A stretch of DNA of 49,428 nucleotides, taken from NCBI GenBank assembly GCA_039024315.1, contig JBCCQN010000036.1:1-49428 (forward strand), written 5' to 3'. A program made the position numbers and the translations under genes. The notes under the pieces were generated by a model. That model saw only the letters and a program-made list of their open reading frames with translations, ran no database searches and was not told the DNA's origin. Each line of letters opens with the position of its first letter. Position 1 is the stretch's first letter. Below, piece after piece: positions 32,339 through 42,609 of the stretch. This DNA comes from JBCAWW01 sp039024315 (GTDB taxonomy: Bacteria > Bacteroidota > Bacteroidia > J057).

Positions 32339-35300
32339 ATGAACCTAAGCCGAATCTGTTTTCTCATATTATGTTTAGCGCCAATCTCTTCCTTATCTGC
32401 TCAAAGTTTAGACCTCTTTTTTGAACATTTTACTACGGAAGATGGCTTGAGCCAAAATGATGTCAACTGTATCATTCAGGACTCATTGGGCTTTATGTGG
32501 TTTGGGACCAATGATGGCCTCAATCGCTATGATGGCTATAATGTTACCGAATATAAACCTTCCGAAACCGATTCTTTTTCTATCAGTAGTAATCTGATCA
32601 ACTGTCTAGAGACTGACCATCGCAATCGCCTTTGGATTGGTACTACAGGTTTTGGGATCAGTTGCTTTGATCCTACTACTGAACGGTTTACCAATTATGG
32701 CCACGATCCCAATGTGCCTTCCAGTCTGATTAGCAACCAAATCTTGGATTTACATGTAGATCGGAAGCAGCGTTTGTGGGTGGGTACGGCACAAGGTTTA
32801 AACCTTTTTGAGTTGACTACAGATGAGAATGGCTTTCAAGGTAGCGCCCTTCGCAACATCACCAAAAAAATGATTCCGCCTGCTTTACAGGCAATCCATA
32901 TCAATGCCATCTACCAGGCCAAAGAAAACGTCTATTGGGTCCTCAGCGCTGCGGGCGTTTTTATGTTGGAGGACCGCGAAAGTAGCCGTGATTATTTGAC
33001 CATGGAGGCCGTTGCGCCTTATCTCATAGCTACTAGCATTGTCGCTTACAATGAAAACAATATGATACTGGGGGGAAGCAATGGCCTATACTGGTTTGAT
33101 TTGCAAAAGCGAGATCCCCTTACGGGCAGAATCTCCCCTCTGATTTTAGACTCGAAAATCCACAGTAAGCTACTCATTTATCATAATGAAATTTGGACAG
33201 CTTCTCCTTTAGGATTAAGTCGTTATGGTTTTTCCGACGGAGAACGCTTACCTCGTCTAGTCAAACATTATGCGAGTGATCTGAGGGATCTGCATAGCCT
33301 CAATAAAACGGTACTTCGCTACATTTATGCTGACCAAAACGGTCTCATTTGGTTAGGGACCAATGGAGGAGGGGTCAATAAGTTTGATCCTGAAAAAAAG
33401 GTTTTTGCCCATTACCAACAGCAATTAGAAGAGGGTTCGCTTAGCAATAATAAGATCAGATCGGTATTTGAAGACAGTAAGCAAAATTTATGGCTCGGCA
33501 CAGAAGGCGGAGGGGTCAATTTTCTCCCTCGGGATAGTAAAGGGAATGATTACCTAAGCTTTACTCAGCTCGACCGACCCTCCTATTGTTTTGCGATCAA
33601 TGAATATGAGGAGGAAGGGGAGTCTTATATTCTCGTCGGAGGTCAATCTGTGCCTAGCTTATTCAAGATCAAACTCGCTGACGCGGAAAAAGGGATTCAA
33701 AGTCAACAGCTCCAAGAGGTTCCCACGGTTAAAAGCTCGGTCTTTGCCCTCTTAAATCAGGACAATCGTTACGTCTGGATCGGTACTTATAGCGAAGGGG
33801 TCTTTCGGATGCCCATCAGTCCCCAAACAGGAGAAATAGTTCAATTTCAACATCAAGCTCGTGAACCCCATAGTCTATCAAGTAGCCTGATTAGGAGTCT
33901 GATGCAAGACAGCAAAGGCAATATCTGGATCGGGACAGGATTTGGCTTGAATTTATTGATCGCTGAGGAGAGGTCAAACGCTAACCCCATTTTTAAGCAC
34001 TTTTTCTATCAAAAAGCAGACTCAAGCTCTTTGAGTCATGACTATATTCTTGCCTTACACGAAAGCAAAAACGGTGATATTTGGATCGGTACTTTTGGGG
34101 GAGGCTTAAACAAATATATAGCTGGAGACAACACCCAAAGAGCCTCTTTTAAGCGCTATAATGAAGCCCATGGCCTCCCCAATAATGTGGTCAAAGGCAT
34201 ATTAGAAGACGATGAAGGTTATTTGTGGATCTCCACCAATAAAGGATTATCTCGTTTTGATCCCGAAAAGGAGGAGTTTCATAATTATGATACCAATGAC
34301 GGTTTACAGAGTGATGAGTTTAGCGAACTAGCTGCCTGTAAGCTCCAAAGTGGCGAAATGTTATTTGGGGGCGTTAATGGCTTTAATGTTTTTAGAGCGG
34401 ATAGCCTTTATAGTAATCCTCATTTGCCTAAGGTGGTTTTTACTTCCTTTCAAGTGTTGAACACCGAGCTGAAAGTAGGGGAGACCTATAACGATCATGA
34501 TATTTTGCCCAAGGCAATACCCTATACTAAAGAAATCTATCTTCAACACGACGAGAATAGTTTTTCCGTCGAATTTTCGGCCTTACATTATTCTGCGCCA
34601 GAAAAAAATCAGTATGCTTTCAAGCTAGAAAACTTTCAAGATGAGTGGGCGTATGTAGATGCCAGTAAACGCTTTGCGACTTTTACTAACCTAAGCCCTG
34701 GTACCTATACGCTCTTTGTCAAAGCTTCTAATAATGACGGCCTTTGGAACGAAAAGCCCCATGAACTCAAGATTATCATTGCCCCTCCATTTTGGCTTAC
34801 TTGGTGGGCTTTCGCCTTCTATTTGGCCTTGTTGATATGTTTGCTTTGGGCCTTCCGTCGCTACACCATTATCGGGATCAAAGAAAAGCATGAGCTAGTC
34901 TTAGAGCATCTCGAAAAAGAGAAGGCAGAGGAACTACAAAAGCTGAAGCTGCAATTTTTTACTAATATTTCACACGAGCTGCGAACTCCTCTAACGCTGA
35001 TTTCGGGTCCAATGGAGTACTTGCTCAAGTCAGGGAAAGGACTTGCCTACGACGAACGACAAAGGCAATATGTGCTTATTCGTAAAAACGCTGACTATCT
35101 CCTCCGTTTAGTCAACCAGCTACTCGATTTTCGCAAGCTGGACCAAGGAATTCTCAAACTCAAGGTAGGACCAGTAGATGCGCTTGCCTATGTCAAAGAG
35201 ATTGCAGAACCCTTTCAGTTTATTGCCAATAAAAAAAATATTGACTACGATTTTAATATATCCGACTCACAAGGGCTAAAATGGATTGATCCAGATATCG

Positions 35301-36562
35301 TAGAAAAAACCCTTTATAATTTGCTGTCCAATGCCTTTAAGTTTACCCCTCCCGATGGGAAAATCGAGGTGATCGTAAAAATCTTGGAGGGTGATGAAAC
35401 CAAGGAAAGTGGGCTGTTTGCCTCTGAGGTTTTGTCCATCGTGATCAGTGATAGTGGGCCGGGTATTCCTGAGGAGGAACGCGAAAATATTTTTGATCGC
35501 TTTTACAAGTCTCAGGACACAGTAACCGAAAATTATTCGGGTGCAGGTATTGGCTTAGCCTACACTCGCGATCTAGTACACTTACATCATGGTACGATTT
35601 CGGTAGGCGAATCCGATACGGGTGGAGCTCGCTTTACCGTCAATATCCCTATTGAGAAGCGAGCGTACACGCGACCCGAACGTATTGCCTCTGGTCAAGA
35701 GAATTTAGCTTCTTATCAAAACCAAATTGATAAATGGGAGGAAGAGATCATCGAGGAAAAGAAAGTCGTTGCCAATAGCAGCCATGCGGGCAATAAACCG
35801 CAAATATTAGTAGTGGATGACAACGCTGATATCCGTACCTTCATCAAGGGAGCTTTAAGTGAAGAATTTAGTATTCTAGAGGCTGAGGATGGCCAAATAG
35901 GACTTAAGCTCGCGACAGAATCCCTCCCTGATTTGATTCTAAGTGATGTGATGATGCCAAATATGGACGGTATGACCTTATGTAATCAAATCAAGACCGA
36001 AGCGCTCACGAGCCATATTCCGGTAATATTGTTGACTGCCAAAACCTCCGAAAAGAGTGAAAGAGAAGGTTTAGCGTTCGGCGCAGACGACTATATCCGA
36101 AAACCCTTCAAAATAGATATCCTCAAGCTCAAGATCCAAAATTTGCTCAAACTCAGAGAGGATATTCATCGACGTTTTCGTAAGGAGGTTTTGCTTGAGC
36201 CCGAAACGATCTCAGTGACCTCTACGGATGAGATTTTTCTCAAAAAAGCGATGGATTTGATTGAGGAGCATATGACCAATCCTGACTTCAATGTCGAAAA
36301 TATGGCGCAGGAAATCGGCGTGAGTCGCTCCAAACTCTACCTCAAACTCAAAGCCCTTACTGGCCAGAGTTCGAGTGAGTTTATTCGTACGGTAAGATTA
36401 AAGCGTGCGGTACAACTATTGGAGAGTAGCGACTTGACTGTAAAGGAGATTATGTATATGACGGGTTTTAATACTGCCTCCTACTTCTCCAAATGCTTCA
36501 AAAAGCAATTTGGGATTGTACCAAGCGAGTATGTAAAGCAGCAACGTAGTTTAGCCGGCTGA
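32339..36562 (+). CDS. Hybrid two-component system (HTCS) regulator of the polysaccharide locus
   Basis: This 1407-residue one-protein signalling system has a signal peptide (MNLSRICFLILCLAPISSLSAQ) and two seven-bladed-propeller halves built from Reg_prop repeats (WFGTNDGLNRYDGY, WIGT...). A Y_Y_Y domain (YAFKLENFQDEW) and a transmembrane helix (about 822-842) follow. Inside the cell are HisKA with H879 (FFTNISHELRTPL), HATPase_c, a receiver with D1203 (SDVMMPNMDG) and an AraC-type DNA-binding domain. In Bacteroidota such regulators bind an oligosaccharide in the periplasm and switch on the adjacent susCD operon, here at 37825. The stop codon overlaps a REP unit shared with the convergent dehydrogenase gene. 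Confidence 0.92.
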   Translation: MNLSRICFLILCLAPISSLSAQSLDLFFEHFTTEDGLSQNDVNCIIQDSLGFMWFGTNDGLNRYDGYNVTEYKPSETDSFSISSNLINCLETDHRNRLWIGTTGFGISCFDPTTERFTNYGHDPNVPSSLISNQILDLHVDRKQRLWVGTAQGLNLFELTTDENGFQGSALRNITKKMIPPALQAIHINAIYQAKENVYWVLSAAGVFMLEDRESSRDYLTMEAVAPYLIATSIVAYNENNMILGGSNGLYWFDLQKRDPLTGRISPLILDSKIHSKLLIYHNEIWTASPLGLSRYGFSDGERLPRLVKHYASDLRDLHSLNKTVLRYIYADQNGLIWLGTNGGGVNKFDPEKKVFAHYQQQLEEGSLSNNKIRSVFEDSKQNLWLGTEGGGVNFLPRDSKGNDYLSFTQLDRPSYCFAINEYEEEGESYILVGGQSVPSLFKIKLADAEKGIQSQQLQEVPTVKSSVFALLNQDNRYVWIGTYSEGVFRMPISPQTGEIVQFQHQAREPHSLSSSLIRSLMQDSKGNIWIGTGFGLNLLIAEERSNANPIFKHFFYQKADSSSLSHDYILALHESKNGDIWIGTFGGGLNKYIAGDNTQRASFKRYNEAHGLPNNVVKGILEDDEGYLWISTNKGLSRFDPEKEEFHNYDTNDGLQSDEFSELAACKLQSGEMLFGGVNGFNVFRADSLYSNPHLPKVVFTSFQVLNTELKVGETYNDHDILPKAIPYTKEIYLQHDENSFSVEFSALHYSAPEKNQYAFKLENFQDEWAYVDASKRFATFTNLSPGTYTLFVKASNNDGLWNEKPHELKIIIAPPFWLTWWAFAFYLALLICLLWAFRRYTIIGIKEKHELVLEHLEKEKAEELQKLKLQFFTNISHELRTPLTLISGPMEYLLKSGKGLAYDERQRQYVLIRKNADYLLRLVNQLLDFRKLDQGILKLKVGPVDALAYVKEIAEPFQFIANKKNIDYDFNISDSQGLKWIDPDIVEKTLYNLLSNAFKFTPPDGKIEVIVKILEGDETKESGLFASEVLSIVISDSGPGIPEEERENIFDRFYKSQDTVTENYSGAGIGLAYTRDLVHLHHGTISVGESDTGGARFTVNIPIEKRAYTRPERIASGQENLASYQNQIDKWEEEIIEEKKVVANSSHAGNKPQILVVDDNADIRTFIKGALSEEFSILEAEDGQIGLKLATESLPDLILSDVMMPNMDGMTLCNQIKTEALTSHIPVILLTAKTSEKSEREGLAFGADDYIRKPFKIDILKLKIQNLLKLREDIHRRFRKEVLLEPETISVTSTDEIFLKKAMDLIEEHMTNPDFNVENMAQEIGVSRSKLYLKLKALTGQSSSEFIRTVRLKRAVQLLESSDLTVKEIMYMTGFNTASYFSKCFKKQFGIVPSEYVKQQRSLAG

Positions 36563-36574
36563 GCCGAACGCTTC
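36556..36574 (+). repeat. REP unit at the junction of two convergent genes
   Basis: CGGC-TGA-GCCG then AACGCTTC. The loop TGA is the stop codon of the HTCS gene, and the last base touches the stop of the opposing dehydrogenase gene (TAG at 36576-36574). It is the only structure between them and may terminate both. Confidence 0.65.
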
Positions 36575-37590
36575 TATTCCCAATCAATGATGGCTTTCAT
36601 CACCTGCTCCGCTGGATTAGAAAAGGAAGAAAAGCGGGCGATCATATCTTGAAAACGGACGCGATGGGTAACGTAGGCCTCGCTAGGAAACTCTCCGCCT
36701 CTTAGCATCTCAATTACATACTCAAAATCTTCAATGGTCGCATTGCGGCTACACATCAAAGTGGTCTCCTTGGCGTGAATACTGGGGTGAGAAAAGGTTA
36801 GCTCTCCCTTAGAAAGCCCAACTAAGATATACCTCCCTCCATGCGCCATATAGTCTGGCCCGCTCATCAAGGCGTGGGCATTGCCTGTGGCATCAAAAAC
36901 AGCCGTGGCCAAATCTCCATTGGTAATCGCGGAAACGGCTGCGATGGGATCTTCGGTGACATTGACCAAATGCTTGACGCCAAAGGCTCGGCTCGCATAC
37001 GCCAAGCGATCCTGATTGACGTCCATGGCGATTACTTCTGCTCCGGCAATCTGCGCCATCTTGAGGATCCCCATGCCTATGGGTCCGCAACCCATAACCG
37101 CAATAAATTCTCCTGCTTTTAGTTGGGCCCGACGGATAGCATGTGCCCCAATAGCCAATGGCTCTATCAAGGCAATCTCTTCTGCGTTCAACCCTTTGGC
37201 TGGTAGTAAAATATCAGTAGGGAGGCTAATAAATTCTTGCATCCCCCCGTCGGTATGTACCCCAAGCACACGAATATTTGTACAACAATTGGTTTTGCCA
37301 TTGCGACAGGCGATGCAGGTCCCGCAACTCAAATACGGCATGATCGAAACCAAATCTCCCGCCTTCAAGCCGCGCTGGTTGTCCTCGATTTCGACGATCT
37401 CAGCAGCTAGCTCATGACCCAGTATCCGAGGGTAAGCAAAAAAGGCTTGATTACCCGCAAAAGCGTGAATATCGGTCCCACAGATGCCTACACGCAGGAT
37501 TTTAAGTAGGGCTTCTCCCTTTTTACGGCTGACTTTATCCTTATCCCCAAGGCGAAAATGGCCGGGCTTTTCACAAACGATGTACTTCAT
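36574..37590 (-). CDS. Zinc-dependent sugar-acid/alcohol dehydrogenase (COG1063), L-galactonate dehydrogenase-like
   Basis: ATG 37590 (MKYIVCEKPGHFRLG) is the preferred start; an upstream in-frame start at 37611 adds seven residues. The 338-residue medium-chain dehydrogenase has the catalytic zinc motif GICGTDIHAF, GHELAAEIVEI, the structural zinc Cys cluster (CGTCIACRNGKTNCC) and a Rossmann segment VMGCGPIGMG. The closest pattern I know is LgoD/YjjN, which oxidises L-galactonate to D-tagaturonate. With UxaB next in that path encoded at 30026 and an L-galactose-type SDR beside it, this role is attractive. Other threonine or polyol dehydrogenase roles cannot be excluded. It is read opposite to the PUL genes. 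Confidence 0.75.
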   Translation of the reverse strand: MKYIVCEKPGHFRLGDKDKVSRKKGEALLKILRVGICGTDIHAFAGNQAFFAYPRILGHELAAEIVEIEDNQRGLKAGDLVSIMPYLSCGTCIACRNGKTNCCTNIRVLGVHTDGGMQEFISLPTDILLPAKGLNAEEIALIEPLAIGAHAIRRAQLKAGEFIAVMGCGPIGMGILKMAQIAGAEVIAMDVNQDRLAYASRAFGVKHLVNVTEDPIAAVSAITNGDLATAVFDATGNAHALMSGPDYMAHGGRYILVGLSKGELTFSHPSIHAKETTLMCSRNATIEDFEYVIEMLRGGEFPSEAYVTHRVRFQDMIARFSSFSNPAEQVMKAIIDWE

Positions 37591-37824
37591 AATGATTTGC
37601 TTTAAAGGCAATATGCTCTGAGACTTTGGACAAATTCAATGCCGTCATGTGATTCAAACCATTTGTGTTATTGATCAAACGATAGATATATGAAGAAAAC
37701 CATATGAGGTATAATCCTATGAATATGTGGCACGCTAATTCGGTGAAATCTTAGACCTTGATAAAGCTGATCTGAGACAATCTATGGTCTCCAGAGATAT
37801 TTTAACTTACTAATTTAAAGCACT

Positions 37825-40800
37825 ATGAAACTACTATTACGGAAGCGATGTTTGTTGCTCTTGGCAGGGGCGTTGTGGGGACTGTTCTCCGGCAGCCTTT
37901 ATGCACAACAAACTGTAAGCGGAACAGTAACCGCTAGTGAAGATGGTTCTTTGCTAGTGGGAGTAACGGTGGCCGTGCAAGGGACCAATACGGGTGTATT
38001 GACAGACGATAACGGTCGCTACAAAATTACGGCGGAAGAGCCTTCGGCCGTATTGGTGTTTTCCTATTATGGATTTGCTACTCAGGAAATCGCTATTAAC
38101 GGTCAATCTTCGATTAACGTTTCGCTCGAACCTTCGATCTCAACTTTGGATGAAGTAGTGGTCGTCGGCTATGGTAGCCAAAAGAAACGAGAGCTTACCG
38201 GAGCAATCGTGCAACTCAAAAGTGACGAAATCAACAAGTTGGCTACTTCGGACTTTGCCTCAGCGATTCAAGGTCAAATGGCGGGTGTCAGTGTCCGCAA
38301 TGGCAGTGGTCGTCCGGGTGAAAATTCCCAGATCACTATTCGAGGCATTACTTCTTTTCAGAATGGTGGCTCAGAGCCTTTATATGTTGTAGATGGGGTT
38401 ACTTACGTGACCAACCCCAATATTACTCCCCAAGAAATCGAATCTATTGAGGTATTGAAAGATGGGGCTTCGGCTGCAATCTATGGTGCGCGTGCCTCGG
38501 CAGGGGTAATTTTGATCACTACCAAAAAAGGCCGTGCCGGCCAGCCTCAGGTTACTTTTGATGCTTACTATGGTATCCAAAGTATTACTTCTGGTATCCC
38601 TTTGGCTAATACCAAAGAAGCGCTCTATATCAATGACATAAAAAATCGCTATCAAACTACTGGTCAGTTCGATCCCTTAGAGTTTAATCGTGATGCCTTA
38701 CAGCATGATACAGATTGGCTTGACGAGTTACAAGTTGACAATGCACCTATGCAAAACTATTCACTGGGTGTCAGTGGCGGTAAAGGTGGGTTGACTTATA
38801 ATGTTACAGGGACTTTTTTCGATCAAACGGGAACCCTCATTCTTTCGCGTTATAAGAAGTATTCTCTCCGTAGTAATACTACCTTTAAAAAAGGCAAATT
38901 CACCGCTCAGACCAATTTAGGTGTCAACATTAGCGATCAAGAAAGAGAGCCTTTTGCTTTGATGTATGATGCAATTCGCCTCAATCCTTACAGCCCTTCT
39001 CTCAATCCTGACGAAAGTGAATTTACCGTTGGAGGTACGAATCCTGAAGTCTTAACCAATTTCACGGGTAAACTCAAGCAGGAAAATAGCCGCAACACCA
39101 ATGGCTTGAATGGTAACCTTCGCCTAGGCTTTGAAATCATCAAAGGCCTAAAGTTTCAAGCGAACTTAGGAGGGTCTTTCAATAATACTAAAGACCGCTT
39201 TTTTGCGCCTAGCTATACCGTGTTTACAGATGATGGCCAGATCAACCTAGGGGCTACGGATGACAATGCTAACCTCCGTCTCTCTGATGGAACTAGTACT
39301 CGTACGATTGGTGAATTTACTTTGAACTATCAGCGTACTTTTGGTGCGCACTCTATATCTGCGTTGGTCGGTAATACTTACGAGACCTCTCGCTGGGAAT
39401 GGTATCAGACGGGTGCGGATTTTGTTTCCTCAAATAGCACTCCTACCATTGGTAATGGAGAACCAATCGTCGGTCGCCAAACCATCAATCAAACCAATAG
39501 TGTTTCTTGGTTGGGTCGCTTGTTTTACAGCTACAAGTCCAAGTACATGATCAATGCAGTCATCAGACGTGATGGTTCCAGCAACTTTGGTCCTAACAAT
39601 CGCTATGGGGTATTCCCATCTGTTTCGGCAGCTTGGACCTTTTCGGAGGAAGGCTTTTTAGCCGGTGCTAAAGACGTATTGAGCCTCGGTAAAATCCGAG
39701 TAGGTTATGGTACCACTGGTAGCGACCGTATTCCTCCTTATGGTTATATACCGGTTGTGATCTCGAATGTGAGTTATCCTTTTGGTCTGGACGAAAGCTT
39801 AGACCCTGGATTTACGCAGCCAGGTTTTGCTGATCCTAATTTGAAATGGGAATCAAACATTAGCCGTAATATCGGTCTTGACTTAGAGTTTTTTAAAGGT
39901 AAAGGTGGTATTAATGTAGATCTTTATGAGCAGGACAAGCGCGATATGCTCTTGGCCATCATCCCTCCTATTTCGGCAGGTTCTACACCAGTTTCTGGCC
40001 AGTCTTATGATCGCTTTTTGACCAATATTGGTAACCTTAACAACCGTGGAGTTGAGGTAGGTGCTTTTATGACTAACCGCTATGGTAATTTTTCTTACCG
40101 CCTCAGCGGAACGTTTACCAAGAATATAAATACGGTAGTTAGTCTTTCTCGCGACGACGAGATCATCTTTGATGGTAAGCCCAATATTGTACGTGCTAGC
40201 CAAACCAATCCCGTAGCCGCTTTGAAAGAAGGCTTGCCTGTGGGGGTGTTCTTGGTTTATGAAACCAATGGTACGGTCAAAAATGCAGAAGAATTAGCCG
40301 AATACCAATTGCTCGATCCGGAAGCTCAGCTGGGTGATCTTCGCTATGTCGATACCAATGGCGACGGAGAATTGACCATTGAAGATAAGGTAGACAAAGG
40401 TTCTTATCAGCCTGCCTTTGAGTACGGCTTTAACCTCGACCTTGGCTATAAGAGTTTTGACCTGACGGTACAGTTTTACGGGGTAGAGGGTAGCACGATC
40501 TATAATGGTCCTAAGCAATATGCTTACAGTTCTAAACGCCACAAAGACTTAGTTTACGCTTGGACCGATGCTAATCCAACCTCTAATGTGCCTACCCCAC
40601 GCTCTGTTATTGAGCACCCCAATGTGCAAACCGATACAGACTTTTTCCTTGAAGATGGGTCATTTTTGCGCCTACGCAATGTGATTTTGGGTTACTCCTT
40701 CCCTAAGACCATGCTTAGCAAGCTTGGGCTCGGTACCCTCCGCATCTATGTCAGTGCGCAAAATCCTATCACTTGGACCCAATATTCAGGCTTTGATCCT

Positions 40801-40896
40801 GAGGTAGCCAGCGGTAATCCGTTTAATGGTGGCTTGGACCAAGGAAAGTATCCGGTCTCTTCTATTTACCGTACGGGTTTGACCATCAATTTCTAA
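37825..40896 (+). CDS. susC: SusC-family TonB-dependent outer-membrane receptor
   Basis: The 1023-residue protein has a signal peptide ending SLYAQ and a carboxypeptidase-regulatory-like domain (VSGTVTASEDGSLLVGVTVAVQG...). A TonB box/plug follows (LDEVVVVGYGSQKKRELTGA, then GVSVRNGSGRPGENSQITIRG), and a 22-strand barrel ends in terminal Phe (RTGLTINF). SusC proteins import oligosaccharides by TonB energy, with SusD as a lid. SusD begins 18 nt downstream. The gene lies beside an HTCS and before a GH86-like enzyme and sulfatases. The 234-nt upstream region shows no certain promoter match. Confidence 0.93.
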   Translation: MKLLLRKRCLLLLAGALWGLFSGSLYAQQTVSGTVTASEDGSLLVGVTVAVQGTNTGVLTDDNGRYKITAEEPSAVLVFSYYGFATQEIAINGQSSINVSLEPSISTLDEVVVVGYGSQKKRELTGAIVQLKSDEINKLATSDFASAIQGQMAGVSVRNGSGRPGENSQITIRGITSFQNGGSEPLYVVDGVTYVTNPNITPQEIESIEVLKDGASAAIYGARASAGVILITTKKGRAGQPQVTFDAYYGIQSITSGIPLANTKEALYINDIKNRYQTTGQFDPLEFNRDALQHDTDWLDELQVDNAPMQNYSLGVSGGKGGLTYNVTGTFFDQTGTLILSRYKKYSLRSNTTFKKGKFTAQTNLGVNISDQEREPFALMYDAIRLNPYSPSLNPDESEFTVGGTNPEVLTNFTGKLKQENSRNTNGLNGNLRLGFEIIKGLKFQANLGGSFNNTKDRFFAPSYTVFTDDGQINLGATDDNANLRLSDGTSTRTIGEFTLNYQRTFGAHSISALVGNTYETSRWEWYQTGADFVSSNSTPTIGNGEPIVGRQTINQTNSVSWLGRLFYSYKSKYMINAVIRRDGSSNFGPNNRYGVFPSVSAAWTFSEEGFLAGAKDVLSLGKIRVGYGTTGSDRIPPYGYIPVVISNVSYPFGLDESLDPGFTQPGFADPNLKWESNISRNIGLDLEFFKGKGGINVDLYEQDKRDMLLAIIPPISAGSTPVSGQSYDRFLTNIGNLNNRGVEVGAFMTNRYGNFSYRLSGTFTKNINTVVSLSRDDEIIFDGKPNIVRASQTNPVAALKEGLPVGVFLVYETNGTVKNAEELAEYQLLDPEAQLGDLRYVDTNGDGELTIEDKVDKGSYQPAFEYGFNLDLGYKSFDLTVQFYGVEGSTIYNGPKQYAYSSKRHKDLVYAWTDANPTSNVPTPRSVIEHPNVQTDTDFFLEDGSFLRLRNVILGYSFPKTMLSKLGLGTLRIYVSAQNPITWTQYSGFDPEVASGNPFNGGLDQGKYPVSSIYRTGLTINF

Positions 40897-40914
40897 TCCG
40901 CAAAAAGAAAAACG

Positions 40915-42564
40915 ATGAAGTTTTCATATAAATATCTACTCATAGTCTTGGGAACCTTTGTGTTCACAAGCTGCGAAATAGACAGCTTCCTGACTGTCAA
41001 CAACCAAAATGATCTGAGTGCAGACTCCTTTTGGTCCACAGAACTAGAAATACAACAAGGACTAGTTGCGACCTACGGCGCCCTACAACTTAGTGGCCTA
41101 CTAGGCTCCTCGGCCGCCGTCGAACTACCTGTTCGTTCGGATGTTGGCCGCCCCAACAACTGGAATGCCAATGCCAGAGCCCTCAATACGATGGAGTTCA
41201 ACGAAAACACTGGTATCGTCAAGCTCAAATGGCAAGCTTGCTACATTGGTATCTATCGTGCCAATCAAGTCTTGGCCAACCTAGATAATGTTGAGATGGC
41301 GAGCGAAGTGCGTACCCAAATTGAAGCGGAGACCCGCTTTTTGCGAGGATTCTTCTATTACGCGCTCTATCGTGGATACAATAAAGGCAGTGTAATCATT
41401 CACACCGATGTGCCTAAAACTAGCGAAGACTTTTACAAACAGCCTTCACCAGCCAGTGAAGTTTACGCTTTGATTCTAGCCGACCTAGAATTTGCAGAAG
41501 CTAACCTACCACTTGTCTATGCCTTGGACGATGATCTTGGCAGAGCAACTTGGGGCGCTGCTGCGGCCATGCTGGGCAAACTCCACATCAATGAAAGAGA
41601 CTATGCTACGGCTCAGACTTATTTTAAAAATATCATCAAGAGCGGAGTATATAGCCTAACCCCTAATATTGCTTACAACTTTGACGAAGAACATGAATTT
41701 AACAGTGAATCTATCTTCGAAGTTGCCTTCTCGATAGACGCCAAAGCTGGCACAGTGGGCGGTGCCCAAGATGGTCCTACTGGCTCCGAAGCTACCGCTC
41801 GCGCGCGGGCTTTCGCACCAGGCGGTAATGGTTTTAGAGTAGTAATGCCTTCTTACTGGATGACTACCCTCTTCCGTTCCGACACCATGGATAGAAATAA
41901 CCCCATCAATGCAGATCGGACAGGGACTGCCAACTACTCTATTCGTGCTTCTGCTTCGATCGCAATCGCCGATGATGATAATACTACCCTCTATCAAAAA
42001 TCATCTTTTGACGGTGGACAGTACAACAACCGTGAAGCTTCTTATCTCAAAAAATTCCAAAACTGGACTTGGGATCGCGAGTTACAAACCAACCAGTCCG
42101 GTATCAATGAGCGGGTGATTCGACTTGCAGATGTCATGTTACTCTACGCGGAGTGCTTGATCCAAACGGGTGGATCATACCGAGAAGCTATGTCTATGGT
42201 CAATGAGATTCGTGAGCGTGCGGGTGTCGTACTACTCAATGAAGGTGATCATGACGCAAACTCCTTGATGGAACACATCATGTGGGTAGAACGTCCCCTT
42301 GAGTTGATGTTTGAAGGGCATGATATCCGCTGGGAAGACCTGACCCGTTGGGGTAAAGTCAAAGAGCAATTTGAACGTCTAGCTACTCGTCAATATGTAC
42401 AAATTGACAAAGTGCTTTATGAATATGATCCAACTGCTCATGCTGGCATGGAACCATGGCCGGATGATAATGTGGAAGCAGCCCAGTTTTACAACCCTGA
42501 GCTACATGATTACTTCCCGATCCCATCCACAGAGCTAAACTCTAATCCTGGTATTGTCAAATAA
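40915..42564 (+). CDS. susD: SusD/RagB-family surface glycan-binding lipoprotein
   Basis: The 549-residue protein has a lipoprotein signal (MKFSYKYLLIVLGTFVFTSC). It then has the SusD helical scaffold, with ETRFLRGFFYYALYRGYNKG near residue 140, a TPR-like GAAAAMLGKLHINERDYATAQTYF segment and the C-terminal IRLADVMLLYAECL ... MVNEIRERAG pattern. It closes FPIPSTELNSNPGIVK, the usual SusD tail. It caps the SusC barrel and binds the imported glycan. It is separated from SusC by 18 nt and from the next lipoprotein by 45 nt. Confidence 0.93.
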   Translation: MKFSYKYLLIVLGTFVFTSCEIDSFLTVNNQNDLSADSFWSTELEIQQGLVATYGALQLSGLLGSSAAVELPVRSDVGRPNNWNANARALNTMEFNENTGIVKLKWQACYIGIYRANQVLANLDNVEMASEVRTQIEAETRFLRGFFYYALYRGYNKGSVIIHTDVPKTSEDFYKQPSPASEVYALILADLEFAEANLPLVYALDDDLGRATWGAAAAMLGKLHINERDYATAQTYFKNIIKSGVYSLTPNIAYNFDEEHEFNSESIFEVAFSIDAKAGTVGGAQDGPTGSEATARARAFAPGGNGFRVVMPSYWMTTLFRSDTMDRNNPINADRTGTANYSIRASASIAIADDDNTTLYQKSSFDGGQYNNREASYLKKFQNWTWDRELQTNQSGINERVIRLADVMLLYAECLIQTGGSYREAMSMVNEIRERAGVVLLNEGDHDANSLMEHIMWVERPLELMFEGHDIRWEDLTRWGKVKEQFERLATRQYVQIDKVLYEYDPTAHAGMEPWPDDNVEAAQFYNPELHDYFPIPSTELNSNPGIVK

Positions 42565-42609
42565 TTTGCGAGGCTTCGTTCTGCGATTTAGCAGAAAAAA
42601 ACAAGAACA

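Noticed and set aside
42579..42596. Hairpin TTCTGC-GATTTA-GCAGAA between susD and the next lipoprotein gene as a terminator
   Set aside because: The stem is only 6 bp and it is followed by A residues on the plus strand, so it is unlikely to stop transcription in that direction.
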